Below are positions 17,462 through 26,653 of a DNA stretch of 64,000 nucleotides, piece after piece (position 1 is the first letter of the stretch; each line of letters begins with the position of its first letter). Made by a program: the position numbers and the translations under genes. The notes under the pieces were generated by a model that saw only the letters and a program-made list of their open reading frames with translations, made no database searches and was not told the DNA's origin. Source of the DNA: Bacteroidota bacterium (lineage in GTDB: Bacteria; Bacteroidota; Bacteroidia; JAFLBG01); contig JAFLBG010000002.1 in NCBI GenBank assembly GCA_017303975.1, positions 62,001 to 126,000 of the forward strand, given 5' to 3'.

Positions 17462-18850
17462 TTAAGAATGTTGAATTATTAATGTTGAATTAGGCTTATT
17501 TATAATATGTTCTGCATTCTGCAAAATAGCGTCATCAATACTTACTTCAAAAACACCATCAGCGCCTATTTTAGTTAGTTTGCAATTTACAATTTGATTG
17601 GTCAACCTCTCCTCAAAAGGGTATTTAATCTTTAAATAATTATCCGAATACCCATATATAAAGGCATCTTTCGTTTCTGTCTCGAATAATACCTTGCGAG
17701 TAGTGCCAACAAACTGATTATAAAATGCCAATTGCTTTTTTGTAGATAAGATTCGAAGCATGTTGTTCCGCTGCTTCCTTACGGCATAAGGCACTACAGG
17801 CTTTATGCTCAAAGCGTCTGTATTATCACGCTCCGAATAAGTAAACACATGCAAATAACTTATATCAAGAGAATTCAAAAATTTATATGTCTCTAGAAAA
17901 TCTTCTTCTGTTTCTCCAGGAAAGCCAACTATAACATCTACTCCTATGGCACAATGTGGCATCAACGATTTTATTGCTTGCACTCTGCTTTCGTACAACT
18001 CTCTTAAATAGCGCCTGCGCATCAACTTTAAGACTTTGTTGCTACCCGATTGTAGCGGGATATGAAAATGTGGCACAAATTTTTTAGAGCCGGAAACGAA
18101 TTGAATTATTTCATCGGTAAGTAAATTAGGTTCGATAGAAGATATCCTATAGCGCTCTATATCCTCAATATTCTCCAACTGTTTTACTAAATCAAAAAAG
18201 TTTTCTTGGTGTTTTTTTAATTCGGGATTACTCTTTCCAAAGTCGCCCAAATTAACTCCTGTAAGCACAATTTCTTTTATACCATCTTGAGCTATTTTTT
18301 GCACTCTCTCTACAACACTTTGCACTGTACCACTTCTACTTTTACCTCTGGCTAAAGGGATAGTACAAAAAGAACATGTGTAATCACACCCGTCTTGTAC
18401 TTTTAAAAACACACGTGTTCTATCGCCAAACGAATGCGAATCAACAAAAGTATTTACATCATCAATTTCGCACGACACTATTTTCTTATCCTCGCGCGTG
18501 GCAATACTTTCAATGTATTGAAGAATATTAAATTTTTCCTTTGCACCTAAAACTAAATTTACTCCCTCTATTTGAAGTATTTCATTAGGTTTTAATTGTG
18601 CATAACAACCCACAATAACAACAATTGAATCAGGAGCTCTTTTCTTTGCGGATTTTACAATTTGCTTACACTCTTTGTCTGCATTCTCGGTAACGGAGCA
18701 GGTATTAATCACATAAATATCTGCCGGATTTGCAAAGTCAACTTTTACGTATCCATTATCTTGAAAAACACGAGCAATAGTTGAAGTTTCGGAAAAATTC
18801 AACTTACAACCCAATGTGTGAAATGCTACTGTTTTTGTGTTCTGCTGCAT
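17462..18850 (-). CDS. mtaB: tRNA (t6A37) methylthiotransferase MtaB
   Basis: This radical-SAM methylthiotransferase converts t6A to ms2t6A at position 37 of ANN-decoding tRNAs. The N-terminal MTTase domain carries cluster cysteines C15 (TLGCKLN), C51 (NTCSVTE) and C82 (GCYAQ). The radical SAM CxxxCxxC cluster is C155, C159, C162 in DGCDYTCSFCTIPLARG. A C-terminal TRAM-like region follows. The TLGCKLNFSET start and 462-residue length distinguish the MtaB branch from MiaB and RimO. It is the first gene of the operon with lgt and suhB and has a TATCTTTG element just upstream. Confidence 0.95.
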   Translation of the reverse strand: MQQNTKTVAFHTLGCKLNFSETSTIARVFQDNGYVKVDFANPADIYVINTCSVTENADKECKQIVKSAKKRAPDSIVVIVGCYAQLKPNEILQIEGVNLVLGAKEKFNILQYIESIATREDKKIVSCEIDDVNTFVDSHSFGDRTRVFLKVQDGCDYTCSFCTIPLARGKSRSGTVQSVVERVQKIAQDGIKEIVLTGVNLGDFGKSNPELKKHQENFFDLVKQLENIEDIERYRISSIEPNLLTDEIIQFVSGSKKFVPHFHIPLQSGSNKVLKLMRRRYLRELYESRVQAIKSLMPHCAIGVDVIVGFPGETEEDFLETYKFLNSLDISYLHVFTYSERDNTDALSIKPVVPYAVRKQRNNMLRILSTKKQLAFYNQFVGTTRKVLFETETKDAFIYGYSDNYLKIKYPFEERLTNQIVNCKLTKIGADGVFEVSIDDAILQNAEHIINKPNSTLIIQHS

Positions 18851-18857
18851 GAAGGCG

Positions 18858-18865
18858 CAAAGATA
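18858..18865 (-). promoter_or_regulatory. -7 element (TATCTTTG) upstream of mtaB
   Basis: On the - strand TATCTTTG matches the Bacteroidota TAnnTTTG box and ends 7 bases before the mtaB ATG, implying a very short leader. I see no well-spaced TTG at -33. Confidence 0.45.
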
Positions 18866-19014
18866 CGAATTTGGTTCAAACAGCCATAATCTACAGTCGG
18901 TCTAATTTACCCCATTTTACTAGCTTATAAAAGAATTTGTAGCACACAAACAAGAAAATATCCGTTGATAAATCTATTTTACTTTCTAGATTTAATTCAG
19001 CATATTTATATAAC

Positions 19015-20667
19015 ATGATTAGAAATTATTTACTTGCTTTTTGCTTGGGCGCTCTTTTGCTTTTTGCATGCGAAAAAAAACAAAAGAAAAACACTCAAGA
19101 CATCAGGACAACCTTTCGCTACAACGAATTGTCGAGCATTACATCATTAGATCCTGCTGCTGCAAGTCGATTTGAAAACATTACTGCTGTTAATCAACTT
19201 TTTAATGGCTTAGTGAAAATGGATGACTCCTTGCGGATTGTAGGAGATATTGCTAAAAGATGGACTATTTCTGAAGATGGCAGAGAATATACTTTTATCC
19301 TTCGAGATGATGTATTTTTTCACAACGACACAATATTCAATGGTGGCAAAGGAAGAAAGGTTGTTGCAGATGATTTTGTACATAGTTTTTTTAGATTATA
19401 TGATGCATCCATTTCTAACGCTACTACACTTTTAACAAATATAGATAGAGGCGAAAGAAGCAACAACAAAGGATTTATAGCCATAAACGACACTACATTT
19501 AAAATTTTTCTTAAAGCTCCTTTCACCCCATTTTTGGGAGTTTTAACGATGAAATTTTTTTCAGTTGTGCCACATGAAGTTGTAGAGCACTATGGGGCAG
19601 ATTTTAGAAGCCACCCAATTGGCACCGGACCTTTTAAATTCAAGCTATGGGAAGAAGGTGTAAAATTGATTTTAGTTAAAAACGAAAATTATTTTGAGAA
19701 AAAAAACAATGAACAATTGCCATATTTAGATGCAGTTTCTATTTCATTTATAAAAGATAAAGAAACAGCGTTTATGGAATTCATGAAAGGCAATATAGAC
19801 ATGCTTTCCGGAATTGATGCTATTAATAAAGATGAAGTATTTACAAAAAATGGGGAACTGAATGATGTGTACAAAGCCAATTTTTATGTGCAAAGTCAAC
19901 CTTATTTAAAAACTGATTACTTGGGTTTCTTAATTGACTCGAAAAATAAATTAGTAGAATACAGCCCTATTAAAATAAAGGCTGTGCGCCAAGCCATAAA
20001 TTATGCCATCGACAGAAAAAAAATGGTTAAGTATTTGCATGCCGGCTTTGGAACTCCTGCCACAGCAGGATTTATACCACCCGGATTAAATGCATTTGAT
20101 GCAACTAAAGTAGTTGGCTACACCTACGACCCAGACAAAGCAAGACAATTATTGACATCTGCCGGATTCCCAAATGGCAACGGACTACCAGAGATAACAT
20201 TATACAGCACAGAACAATATGCCGACATATGTGAGTTTGTGCAAGCACAACTAAAAGAGATTGGAATAAGGGTAAATATAAACATTGAGAAAGCAGCAAT
20301 ATTGTACGAAGCTGTGGCTAGTTCGCAAGTATTATTCTTTAGAAAATCTTGGTTGGCTGACTATCCGGATGCAGAAACTTTTTTGTCGGTTTTTTATTCT
20401 AAAAATTTTTCGCCACAAGGGTATAATTATACGCATTATAAAAATGCAAAATACGATGCATTGTATGAGCAGGCTCAAATAGAATTGAATGAGAAAAACA
20501 GAAATGAACTATACCAACAAATGGATAGAATGATTGTAGAAGAAGCTCCAATTGTGCCTTTGTACTACGACCATGTAGTACGATTGGTAAATAAAAATAT
20601 TTCCGGCCTAAGCTCCAACGCTATGAATATTCTTGATTTGCGAAATGTAAAAAAAACAAACAAATAA
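19015..20667 (+). CDS. Oligopeptide/dipeptide ABC transporter substrate-binding lipoprotein
   Basis: This 550-residue family 5 solute-binding protein starts with a lipoprotein signal, LLLFAC (Cys19). It has the cluster C fold, seen in LDPAAASRFENITAVNQLFNGL (residues 43-64), the RDDVFFHN motif and PHEVVEHYG...IGTGPFKF. It should bind peptides or a related ligand in the periplasm. No permease or ATPase gene lies next to it, so it would be an orphan binding protein that works with a transporter encoded elsewhere. It is followed after 39 bases by a T9SS cargo gene on the same strand. Confidence 0.9.
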   Translation: MIRNYLLAFCLGALLLFACEKKQKKNTQDIRTTFRYNELSSITSLDPAAASRFENITAVNQLFNGLVKMDDSLRIVGDIAKRWTISEDGREYTFILRDDVFFHNDTIFNGGKGRKVVADDFVHSFFRLYDASISNATTLLTNIDRGERSNNKGFIAINDTTFKIFLKAPFTPFLGVLTMKFFSVVPHEVVEHYGADFRSHPIGTGPFKFKLWEEGVKLILVKNENYFEKKNNEQLPYLDAVSISFIKDKETAFMEFMKGNIDMLSGIDAINKDEVFTKNGELNDVYKANFYVQSQPYLKTDYLGFLIDSKNKLVEYSPIKIKAVRQAINYAIDRKKMVKYLHAGFGTPATAGFIPPGLNAFDATKVVGYTYDPDKARQLLTSAGFPNGNGLPEITLYSTEQYADICEFVQAQLKEIGIRVNINIEKAAILYEAVASSQVLFFRKSWLADYPDAETFLSVFYSKNFSPQGYNYTHYKNAKYDALYEQAQIELNEKNRNELYQQMDRMIVEEAPIVPLYYDHVVRLVNKNISGLSSNAMNILDLRNVKKTNK

Positions 20668-20706
20668 TCCTTTTTAAAAATCAACAACCTAAACAAACAA
20701 CAAAAA

Positions 20707-21900
20707 ATGAAAAGAACAATTACACAATTACTTATCCTACTTAACAGCCTTTTATTTGCACAGGCGCCAAAACTATATGTGCATATTGTTTCACACAATG
20801 AGCCATCAGACAACCTACAAACACAAATTAATTATACAAAAGCCAAAAACAATGCCTTGCAAATGGCAAATATTGTTGACACCAAAAACGTTAAATGGAA
20901 TCTACAAACATCAGATGGGTTTGTATTAGGCGCTCTTCAATATGACAATGGTGGAACAACAGCAAATGATATTTTTGAAATACTTGCTAGTACCCCTTAT
21001 AACGACAACATTGAAATAGATCCTCGCTCCAAAAATATGAACGGCAGAAACATTGCTGACCAATGGTACTTGCTGGATTCTCTGGGTGCCAACCCTACAC
21101 ACCACTTGGGAGGATGCATATACGCCACTACAAACGCCACGCTTCAGCCTATTGATTGGTTGCAATACAGAAACCCCATTATTGGAAATGTATTTGGCAA
21201 CTCTTGGCAATGTTCTATGATAACAGGTGCAGGAAGTTATCCTCCACATAGCAATGACTTAAATGATTTCGGCATTTTTAAACCTGACACAACAACTAAT
21301 TTTTACAATCACAATCCAGCAAAAAACTTATGGTGTATGGGAACAGGATGTGCTCCGGTGCTAGACTCATTAGACAACGAACAAGATATTATTGATTTAA
21401 TTCAAGGGCAAGTAGATAGTATTCAACAAGGATTATGGCCGGGAAATAAATTCTATGTTACTCGTATAATGACAAATCAAAGAGAATATGGCCCATTATT
21501 TTTTCAGAAAATAAACAAAGTAATCGATTCGTTAAACGCAATTGGCTCAAACAAACTAGAATGGGCTACCATAAGCGAGGTGTTTACTGCATTTCAAGCA
21601 TGGCAACAAACTCCGGCTGATTATAGTCAATGGCTTTGCGGACAAACAGCTACAGGCATTGTCACTACAACTCTCCTGCAAGATGCGTTTACAATTTCCC
21701 CAAATCCATCTAATGGAGTATGTATGGTATCTGCAACCGATTTTAACAAACACGAAATTGTCGTTTATGATTATTTAGGAAAAAAAATAATGGATGCCAC
21801 ATTAACACAAAAATGCGAATTGAATTTAAGTAATTTAAACAGTGGAATCTATCAGCTTTTAATTGACGGAGCATTTATAAGCCGCATTGTAAAAGAATAA
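20707..21900 (+). CDS. Secreted protein of unknown function with T9SS type A CTD
   Basis: This 397-residue protein has a Sec signal peptide (1-18, ending LLFAQA) and a type A sorting domain from about residue 325, starting TISPNPSNG and ending FISRIVKE. The 300-residue body begins PKLYVHIVSHNEPSDN and contains HHLGGCIYATTNATLQP and a late EWATISEVFTAFQAW; the order of strands and the paired histidines loosely recall polysaccharide deacetylase (NodB-like) domains, but the core metal motif is not clear, so I do not assign a function. It probably shares a transcript with the peptide-binding lipoprotein. Confidence 0.7.
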   Translation: MKRTITQLLILLNSLLFAQAPKLYVHIVSHNEPSDNLQTQINYTKAKNNALQMANIVDTKNVKWNLQTSDGFVLGALQYDNGGTTANDIFEILASTPYNDNIEIDPRSKNMNGRNIADQWYLLDSLGANPTHHLGGCIYATTNATLQPIDWLQYRNPIIGNVFGNSWQCSMITGAGSYPPHSNDLNDFGIFKPDTTTNFYNHNPAKNLWCMGTGCAPVLDSLDNEQDIIDLIQGQVDSIQQGLWPGNKFYVTRIMTNQREYGPLFFQKINKVIDSLNAIGSNKLEWATISEVFTAFQAWQQTPADYSQWLCGQTATGIVTTTLLQDAFTISPNPSNGVCMVSATDFNKHEIVVYDYLGKKIMDATLTQKCELNLSNLNSGIYQLLIDGAFISRIVKE

Positions 21901-22046
21901 GACACATACATCTGCTTTATTATAATTTGTCTATTCAATTTTTATTGCCAAATAGCCCTTGGCGTTATTGTGGATTTGCATAATAAATGCGATATTTGCA
22001 TCCATAAATTTTATAGATTAATAATAACAATTAAAAAAAACAAAAA

Positions 22047-22628
22047 ATGAAAGCTAAATTTTTAGTAGTATCTGCTGCAGCTGCTGTAATGGCACTATCA
22101 GCTTGTAAACATGGTCCTAGTGCTGAAACAATGAAAGCTGTTGCTGATTTTGGTACAAACTGGACAACTTTAGGCTCTGAAGCTACAACATGGGCTGCAG
22201 ACTTAGAAAAAGCAATTGCTGATTGTGATGCAGAATGCAAAAACCACGAAACAATGTCAATGGAAGGCATGAGTGAAGAACTTAAAGCAAAGGCTGCTGA
22301 AACAGCTAATGCTTGCAAAAGCGACAAGTCTTCTTTCGAAGCAATGAAAACTGAGTGGGATGCATTTAAAACTTCTTGGGAAGAAAACACAGCTGCGTTT
22401 ACAGCTATGCAAGAAAAAATGAACAAAGGTGAAGTTGACGAAGAAACTGCTAAAAAACAATTAGCTGAATTGACTACAAAAATGGAAGAAAGCAAAGCGA
22501 AAGTTGAAGGATGGAAAGTTGCTTTTACTGCTGCTAAAGAGTCTTGCATGAAAAACATGGAAGCTAGCGCAAGCATTAAAAAAATGGCTGAAGAAGAAAT
22601 GGCTAAAGCTCCTGCAAAAAAGAAGTAA
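22047..22628 (+). CDS. Abundant-type coiled-coil lipoprotein of unknown function
   Basis: This 193-residue protein has a lipobox MALSAC (Cys20). The mature part is almost entirely helical and rich in Ala, Lys and Glu, with heptad-like spacing from about 85 to 175 and a basic tail APAKKK. Four further cysteines (CDAEC near 54-58, C about 92, C about 169) are unusual for a coiled coil and could pair. Codon choice is narrow (mostly GCT, AAA, GAA), unlike the neighbours, which suggests high expression; an exceptionally strong terminator follows. It might be an Lpp/YiaD-like structural envelope protein by analogy, but no family is recognised. Confidence 0.7.
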   Translation: MKAKFLVVSAAAAVMALSACKHGPSAETMKAVADFGTNWTTLGSEATTWAADLEKAIADCDAECKNHETMSMEGMSEELKAKAAETANACKSDKSSFEAMKTEWDAFKTSWEENTAAFTAMQEKMNKGEVDEETAKKQLAELTTKMEESKAKVEGWKVAFTAAKESCMKNMEASASIKKMAEEEMAKAPAKKK

Positions 22629-22650
22629 TTAATCGTTTTAAATTATAAAA

Positions 22651-22677
22651 AAAGGTGCGCCAATTTGGTGCACCTTT
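22651..22677. terminator. Strong intrinsic terminator, usable in both directions
   Basis: AAAGGTGCGCCA pairs with TGGTGCACCTTT (12 positions, one G-T) around a 3-base loop and is flanked by an A-tract on the left and a T-tract on the right. It lies 22 bases after the coiled-coil lipoprotein stop and before the convergent idi stop. Confidence 0.85.
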
Positions 22678-22694
22678 TTTTGTTAGTAATACAA

Positions 22695-23201
22695 TCAAAT
22701 AACTATTCTATCCAAACATTTCTTAAACCAAACGGTATAGTTTTGTGGATATCGCAACACATCTTGCTTAACCAACTCCAATGACTCGTACTTCCATTCC
22801 GAAGCCTCCTCAGTATTTATAACGGGAGCATCATTATACGTACCAATAAAAACATGGTCGTACTCATATTCAAATAAATTATTCTCCAGTTTAGCATCGT
22901 ATATAAAACTGAAGGACCTTTGAAGCGAACACACAAATCCCATTTCTTCTTGTAATCTTCTAGTAGCTGCATTTATTGTTGTTTCATTTGGCCTAGGATG
23001 CCCACAACAAGTGTTTGTCCAAAGCCCGGCCGAATGGTATTTTGTTACAGCTCGCCTTTGAAGTAGAAGTTCTTTTTTATCATTGAAAACAAAAATAGAA
23101 AATGCGCGATGCAATAATTTTTTCTGGTGCGCTTCTATTTTTTCGCAAACACCAATTTCATTATCAAGCTCATCAACTAATATTAATTTTTCTTCTGTCA
23201 T
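22695..23201 (-). CDS. idi: Isopentenyl-diphosphate delta-isomerase, type I
   Basis: IDI interconverts IPP and DMAPP for isoprenoid synthesis. It is a Nudix-fold metal enzyme. HSAGLWTNTCCGHP holds the catalytic cysteine, and EEMGF with the downstream EYEYDHVF holds the metal-binding/catalytic glutamates. I prefer the ATG at 23201 (MTEEKLILVDE, 168 residues) over the one at 23216, because the porE terminator ends only 5 bases before 23216. The gene therefore needs its own promoter close to, or in, the terminator region. Length is normal for type I. Confidence 0.92.
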   Translation of the reverse strand: MTEEKLILVDELDNEIGVCEKIEAHQKKLLHRAFSIFVFNDKKELLLQRRAVTKYHSAGLWTNTCCGHPRPNETTINAATRRLQEEMGFVCSLQRSFSFIYDAKLENNLFEYEYDHVFIGTYNDAPVINTEEASEWKYESLELVKQDVLRYPQNYTVWFKKCLDRIVI

Positions 23202-23220
23202 TTTAAATAATTCCATTTAT

Positions 23221-23256
23221 AAATAAGAAAGCCTGCTGGTGCAGGCTTTCTTATTT
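23221..23256 (-). terminator. Terminator after the porE-like gene
   Basis: A perfect 16-bp stem pairs AAATAAGAAAGCCTGC (23221-23236) with 23241-23256 around the loop TGGT. It lies about 60 bases beyond the porE-like stop and immediately before idi, so it separates the two - strand units. Confidence 0.8.
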
Positions 23257-23318
23257 TAATTTTATTTCATTTGCTGCTTTTAATAAAACAAGCAAGCTAA
23301 ATAATGGTTCGTTACGTA

Positions 23319-25265
23319 CTATAGAACTTTTACCTCTACACGTCTGTTTATCTGATTTTCTGCTTCCGTACATTTGGTAGCATCTTTACAATTATTCAAC
23401 AATTTAGTTTCGCCATATCCCTTCGGAATTAAACGACTCTTATCAACACCTTCGCCAACCAAATAATCAAAACATGTTTGTGCACGAGCTTGAGATAGTT
23501 TCATATTGTATGCATCTCCACCAGCGGCATCCGTATGTGCACTTAGCTCAACTCTCACCTCTGTGCTCTCTTGCAATACACTAATTAAATTTTCAAGTAT
23601 AGCATACGATTCTGAACGAAGCGATGCTTTATTGTAGTCAAAATAAATATTATCAATTCGGATAACAGTATTCTTCTTCATTACCGGAGTCATATCAAAC
23701 CCTGTAGATTCAAGCTCTGCCAACACCTGCTTGCGAGATGGCTTTCTTTTTGAATCTGCGGTAGGCACAAATATTTCTCTATCTTGATAACCATCTTTTT
23801 TAAATACAAATTTGTATTCTTTCTTAGGATCGGATAAAAAATTAATACTTCCATCATCCGCAGTAACTATTTGTTTTAAGAAAACCGGCTTACCATTTAC
23901 ATACTCGTACACATCAATAGATACACCGGTAATAGGTTTTTTAGTAATTCTGTCTACTACTTTTCCTGAGATAGTATCAATAATTATTTTTTGGTTAAAA
24001 TAGTACACTCTATCGTATCCGTGGGTTCCTTCTCTGTTGGATGCAAAATATCCTTTGTTTCCTTTCTCATGAAACACGATAGAAATATCGTCTTTAGAAG
24101 AGTTGAAAGGCTTGCCCATATTTTTTATATTTTTCACATCCTCTCCAACCAATACACCTTCGTATAAATCATAACCACCAAAACCTATTCTACCTTTGGA
24201 TGCAAAATAAAATTTGTCTTTTACTACTTGCGGGTAAATTTCATCTTCTGCCGTATTCACGCCTTCGCCTAAATTAACAGGCTTAGTACACGTAGAGTCA
24301 GTTAAAAATTGGCATTTGTACAAGTCGAATCCTCCAAAACCACCAGGCATATTGCTTGCAAAATAAAGTGTTTTCCCATCTTCGGATAGAGCAGGAAATG
24401 CACAATCATACTGTACGCTATTGATGTTTAATACATTCAACTCTTCCCAAACACCTTCTTTGTTTTTACAGGAGTAAATCCCTAAAGTAGATAATCCGGA
24501 TTTGTTTACACCTGCTTTATCAGCCTTGTTTACAGAGAATTTTTTATACCGGCTTCCGTTTTTCGAAAAATACAATGTCTTTCCATTCTTAGATAGACAG
24601 GGCGTAGCATCGTAATAAATTTCATTTATTTTATTGAAAGTGTATTCTTTTTTATTGAATGTTAATGAATCTTTTTGAGGAACAAAAACGATATCGTAAT
24701 ACACCGTTTCCATTTTAAACTCATTCCCCAATGGAGACGCAAAAATTAATCCGTTATTGTAAAACTCCATTCCCATGTATCTACCACCGGTTTCTAAATT
24801 GGTAAGGAACGAATTGAACTCCTTTACCGAATCTTTATGTTGGATAGCCCAATTGCATTTTTCTTCAAATGTTTTTTGCACCAATGGTCCTTTCCCAGAT
24901 TTTTCTACATACTGCTGATGAATGGCTTTTGCATCGGCATACTTCTCATTGTTTACCAATATTTGAGCATAGTTGTAATAAATATCAGGAGTTGCATCAC
25001 TTTTAAAAACCATCAATTTAGAGTACCATTTTTCTGCATTTTCGTAATCAAAAATACGTCTGTAGCATTCTGCAATTTGCTTGTTTACATAGTAATTTCT
25101 TGCAGCAGCAGGGTCCTTTACCATCTCTAAATACTCATCTAGCGCTTCGTAGTATTTAAATTCTTTAAAATAGTTATCGGCTGATTTAATTTGTTCTTTA
25201 CTCTGTGCTTTAATTGAAGCAAAAAAAGAAACGAATGTAAAAAGAGCGAGAAAAATTTTTTTCAT
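23319..25265 (-). CDS. PorE-like OmpA-family protein (T9SS-associated)
   Basis: This 648-residue periplasmic/outer-membrane protein has the domain order of PorE: signal peptide (1-20), TPR-like helices (22-125), a PD40/WD40 beta-propeller (about 165-420, with repeated LYFASN/KGYFASN motifs), a carboxypeptidase-regulatory-like beta domain (about 430-500) and a C-terminal OmpA peptidoglycan-binding domain (about 540-648, with SAHTDAAGGDAYNMKLSQ...). It probably tethers a T9SS outer-membrane component to peptidoglycan. It follows the PorP/SprF-like gene by 96 bases, the pairing found repeatedly in Bacteroidota. There is no lipobox. Confidence 0.88.
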   Translation of the reverse strand: MKKIFLALFTFVSFFASIKAQSKEQIKSADNYFKEFKYYEALDEYLEMVKDPAAARNYYVNKQIAECYRRIFDYENAEKWYSKLMVFKSDATPDIYYNYAQILVNNEKYADAKAIHQQYVEKSGKGPLVQKTFEEKCNWAIQHKDSVKEFNSFLTNLETGGRYMGMEFYNNGLIFASPLGNEFKMETVYYDIVFVPQKDSLTFNKKEYTFNKINEIYYDATPCLSKNGKTLYFSKNGSRYKKFSVNKADKAGVNKSGLSTLGIYSCKNKEGVWEELNVLNINSVQYDCAFPALSEDGKTLYFASNMPGGFGGFDLYKCQFLTDSTCTKPVNLGEGVNTAEDEIYPQVVKDKFYFASKGRIGFGGYDLYEGVLVGEDVKNIKNMGKPFNSSKDDISIVFHEKGNKGYFASNREGTHGYDRVYYFNQKIIIDTISGKVVDRITKKPITGVSIDVYEYVNGKPVFLKQIVTADDGSINFLSDPKKEYKFVFKKDGYQDREIFVPTADSKRKPSRKQVLAELESTGFDMTPVMKKNTVIRIDNIYFDYNKASLRSESYAILENLISVLQESTEVRVELSAHTDAAGGDAYNMKLSQARAQTCFDYLVGEGVDKSRLIPKGYGETKLLNNCKDATKCTEAENQINRRVEVKVL

Positions 25266-25361
25266 AATAAGTATTTGGGTGTTATTTCTAAAAACCTTCT
25301 ATACAACTCGCAACTATTTTATTAGCAAGGGAAAAGGTCTATTAATTGGGTATAAATATAA

Positions 25362-26294
25362 TTAAAATCTTGGGGCAAAAGGACGAACATTTAGTTTCTC
25401 CTCGTTCATGCTAAAAATAAGCATAATTTCATGGCTGCCGGAGTTGTAATTTTTAAGATTAGAGAATCCTAAATCATACGCATATCCTAAACGTATTTTT
25501 GATGTAATAGCTGCATTAGCAAGTATTACCAACTCTTTGCTGCTTCTGTAAGAAAATCCGAAACCATATTTTTTCAAATAAATAGCTTGCGCGTTTAAGT
25601 CAACTTGCAACGGAGAGTTGTTTACGTTTTTAATCATGGTAGATGCACCGATATCAAATTTCTCGGAAATTTTAAATAAATATCCACCTTGAATGTAGTA
25701 GTGAAAATCACTTACATTAAACTGAGTTTGACCTTTGTAAGCATTTTGAAACTCAACTTTATTTTCTAATAAATTATTGATGGCAAGTCCCACGTAATAT
25801 TTTGGCGAAAAATGGTAGGTACCAAAACGAAAATTAGGCATTACAAAAGTGGGTGTATTACCTGTAAAATAAGGGTCATTAGGTTGATCTGTATTTACAG
25901 CAGCAAAATTACTTTGCACAAAATTTACATTAGCAGCCAATGCAAAAGCTAAATACTTAGATTCAGCTACTTGCACCCTATAGGCGTAATTTCCGGCTAA
26001 TTCAAACGCTTTATTCACGCCAATTTTATCATTCATGATATTTATACCATAAAAACTTTTCTGACTCTTTCCGGGCAATGTAAAATTCAAGCCTGTAGTA
26101 GTAGGCGCACCATCAAAGCCAACCCACTGGCTACGATGAAAAATAGCCCCATTCATAAAATTATTATTTGCAATAGCTGCAGGGTTTACAAATGCTTGAT
26201 GCAACATGTATTGGGACATGTTAAATCTATTTTGTGAATAGGATGTAATAGCAATAGCTAAAAACAAAATAGAGCCTAGTAATACTTTCTTCAT
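25362..26294 (-). CDS. PorP/SprF-family type IX secretion outer-membrane protein
   Basis: This 310-residue predicted beta-barrel begins with a signal peptide, then NRFNMSQYMLHQAFVNPAAIAN, the start motif of the PorP/SprF family (a Q-Y-...-NPA pattern). Sequences such as HRSQWVGFDGAPTTTGLNF are also family hallmarks, and it ends with strands RLGYAYDLGFSNL...HEIML. SprF is needed for export of the giant adhesin SprB, which has a type B CTD. Here the gene lies beside an island of type B CTD proteins, so it may be their export or anchoring partner; that link is an inference. It is followed by the PorE-like gene. Confidence 0.9.
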   Translation of the reverse strand: MKKVLLGSILFLAIAITSYSQNRFNMSQYMLHQAFVNPAAIANNNFMNGAIFHRSQWVGFDGAPTTTGLNFTLPGKSQKSFYGINIMNDKIGVNKAFELAGNYAYRVQVAESKYLAFALAANVNFVQSNFAAVNTDQPNDPYFTGNTPTFVMPNFRFGTYHFSPKYYVGLAINNLLENKVEFQNAYKGQTQFNVSDFHYYIQGGYLFKISEKFDIGASTMIKNVNNSPLQVDLNAQAIYLKKYGFGFSYRSSKELVILANAAITSKIRLGYAYDLGFSNLKNYNSGSHEIMLIFSMNEEKLNVRPFAPRF

Positions 26295-26653
26295 AATATT
26301 TTAGTTTTCGTTACACAATATATCAATAAAACTTAGATATCTCAAGTACATAGTTACCTTTTCTGATGTATTCTAAAATTAGGACTATCACCTAAAAAAA
26401 ATACAATGATTTGACTATCAGTACTGTTGTTTGCTTTTTGTAACAATATTCAGCATAGCTATTCACCGTTTTATTAATCTACTTTGTTCCAATTTACACT
26501 AATAACAATTTAATTTCCACCAATTTCTTTCTAAAAATGAGCAAATACTCCAACCTTTAACCAATGCAAATACACACAACTGGCTGACTATAAGTATTTT
26601 TTGTCAAAATCGCATAAGTTAATTCGGTAAGCATACTGTTTATTCATTTTAAT
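26295..26653. other. AT-rich gap with no feature recognised
   Basis: About 360 bases lie between the porP/sprF-like promoter side and the CTD remnant. I found no ORF, clear hairpin or -7 box on either strand. It presumably holds the promoter of the porP-porE pair. Confidence 0.5.

Noticed and set aside
22031-22576. 181-codon ORF antisense to the coiled-coil lipoprotein
   Set aside because: It mirrors the biased GCT/AAA/GAA codons of the sense gene. The sense gene has a signal peptide, lipobox, leader and terminator, so the antisense frame is a shadow.
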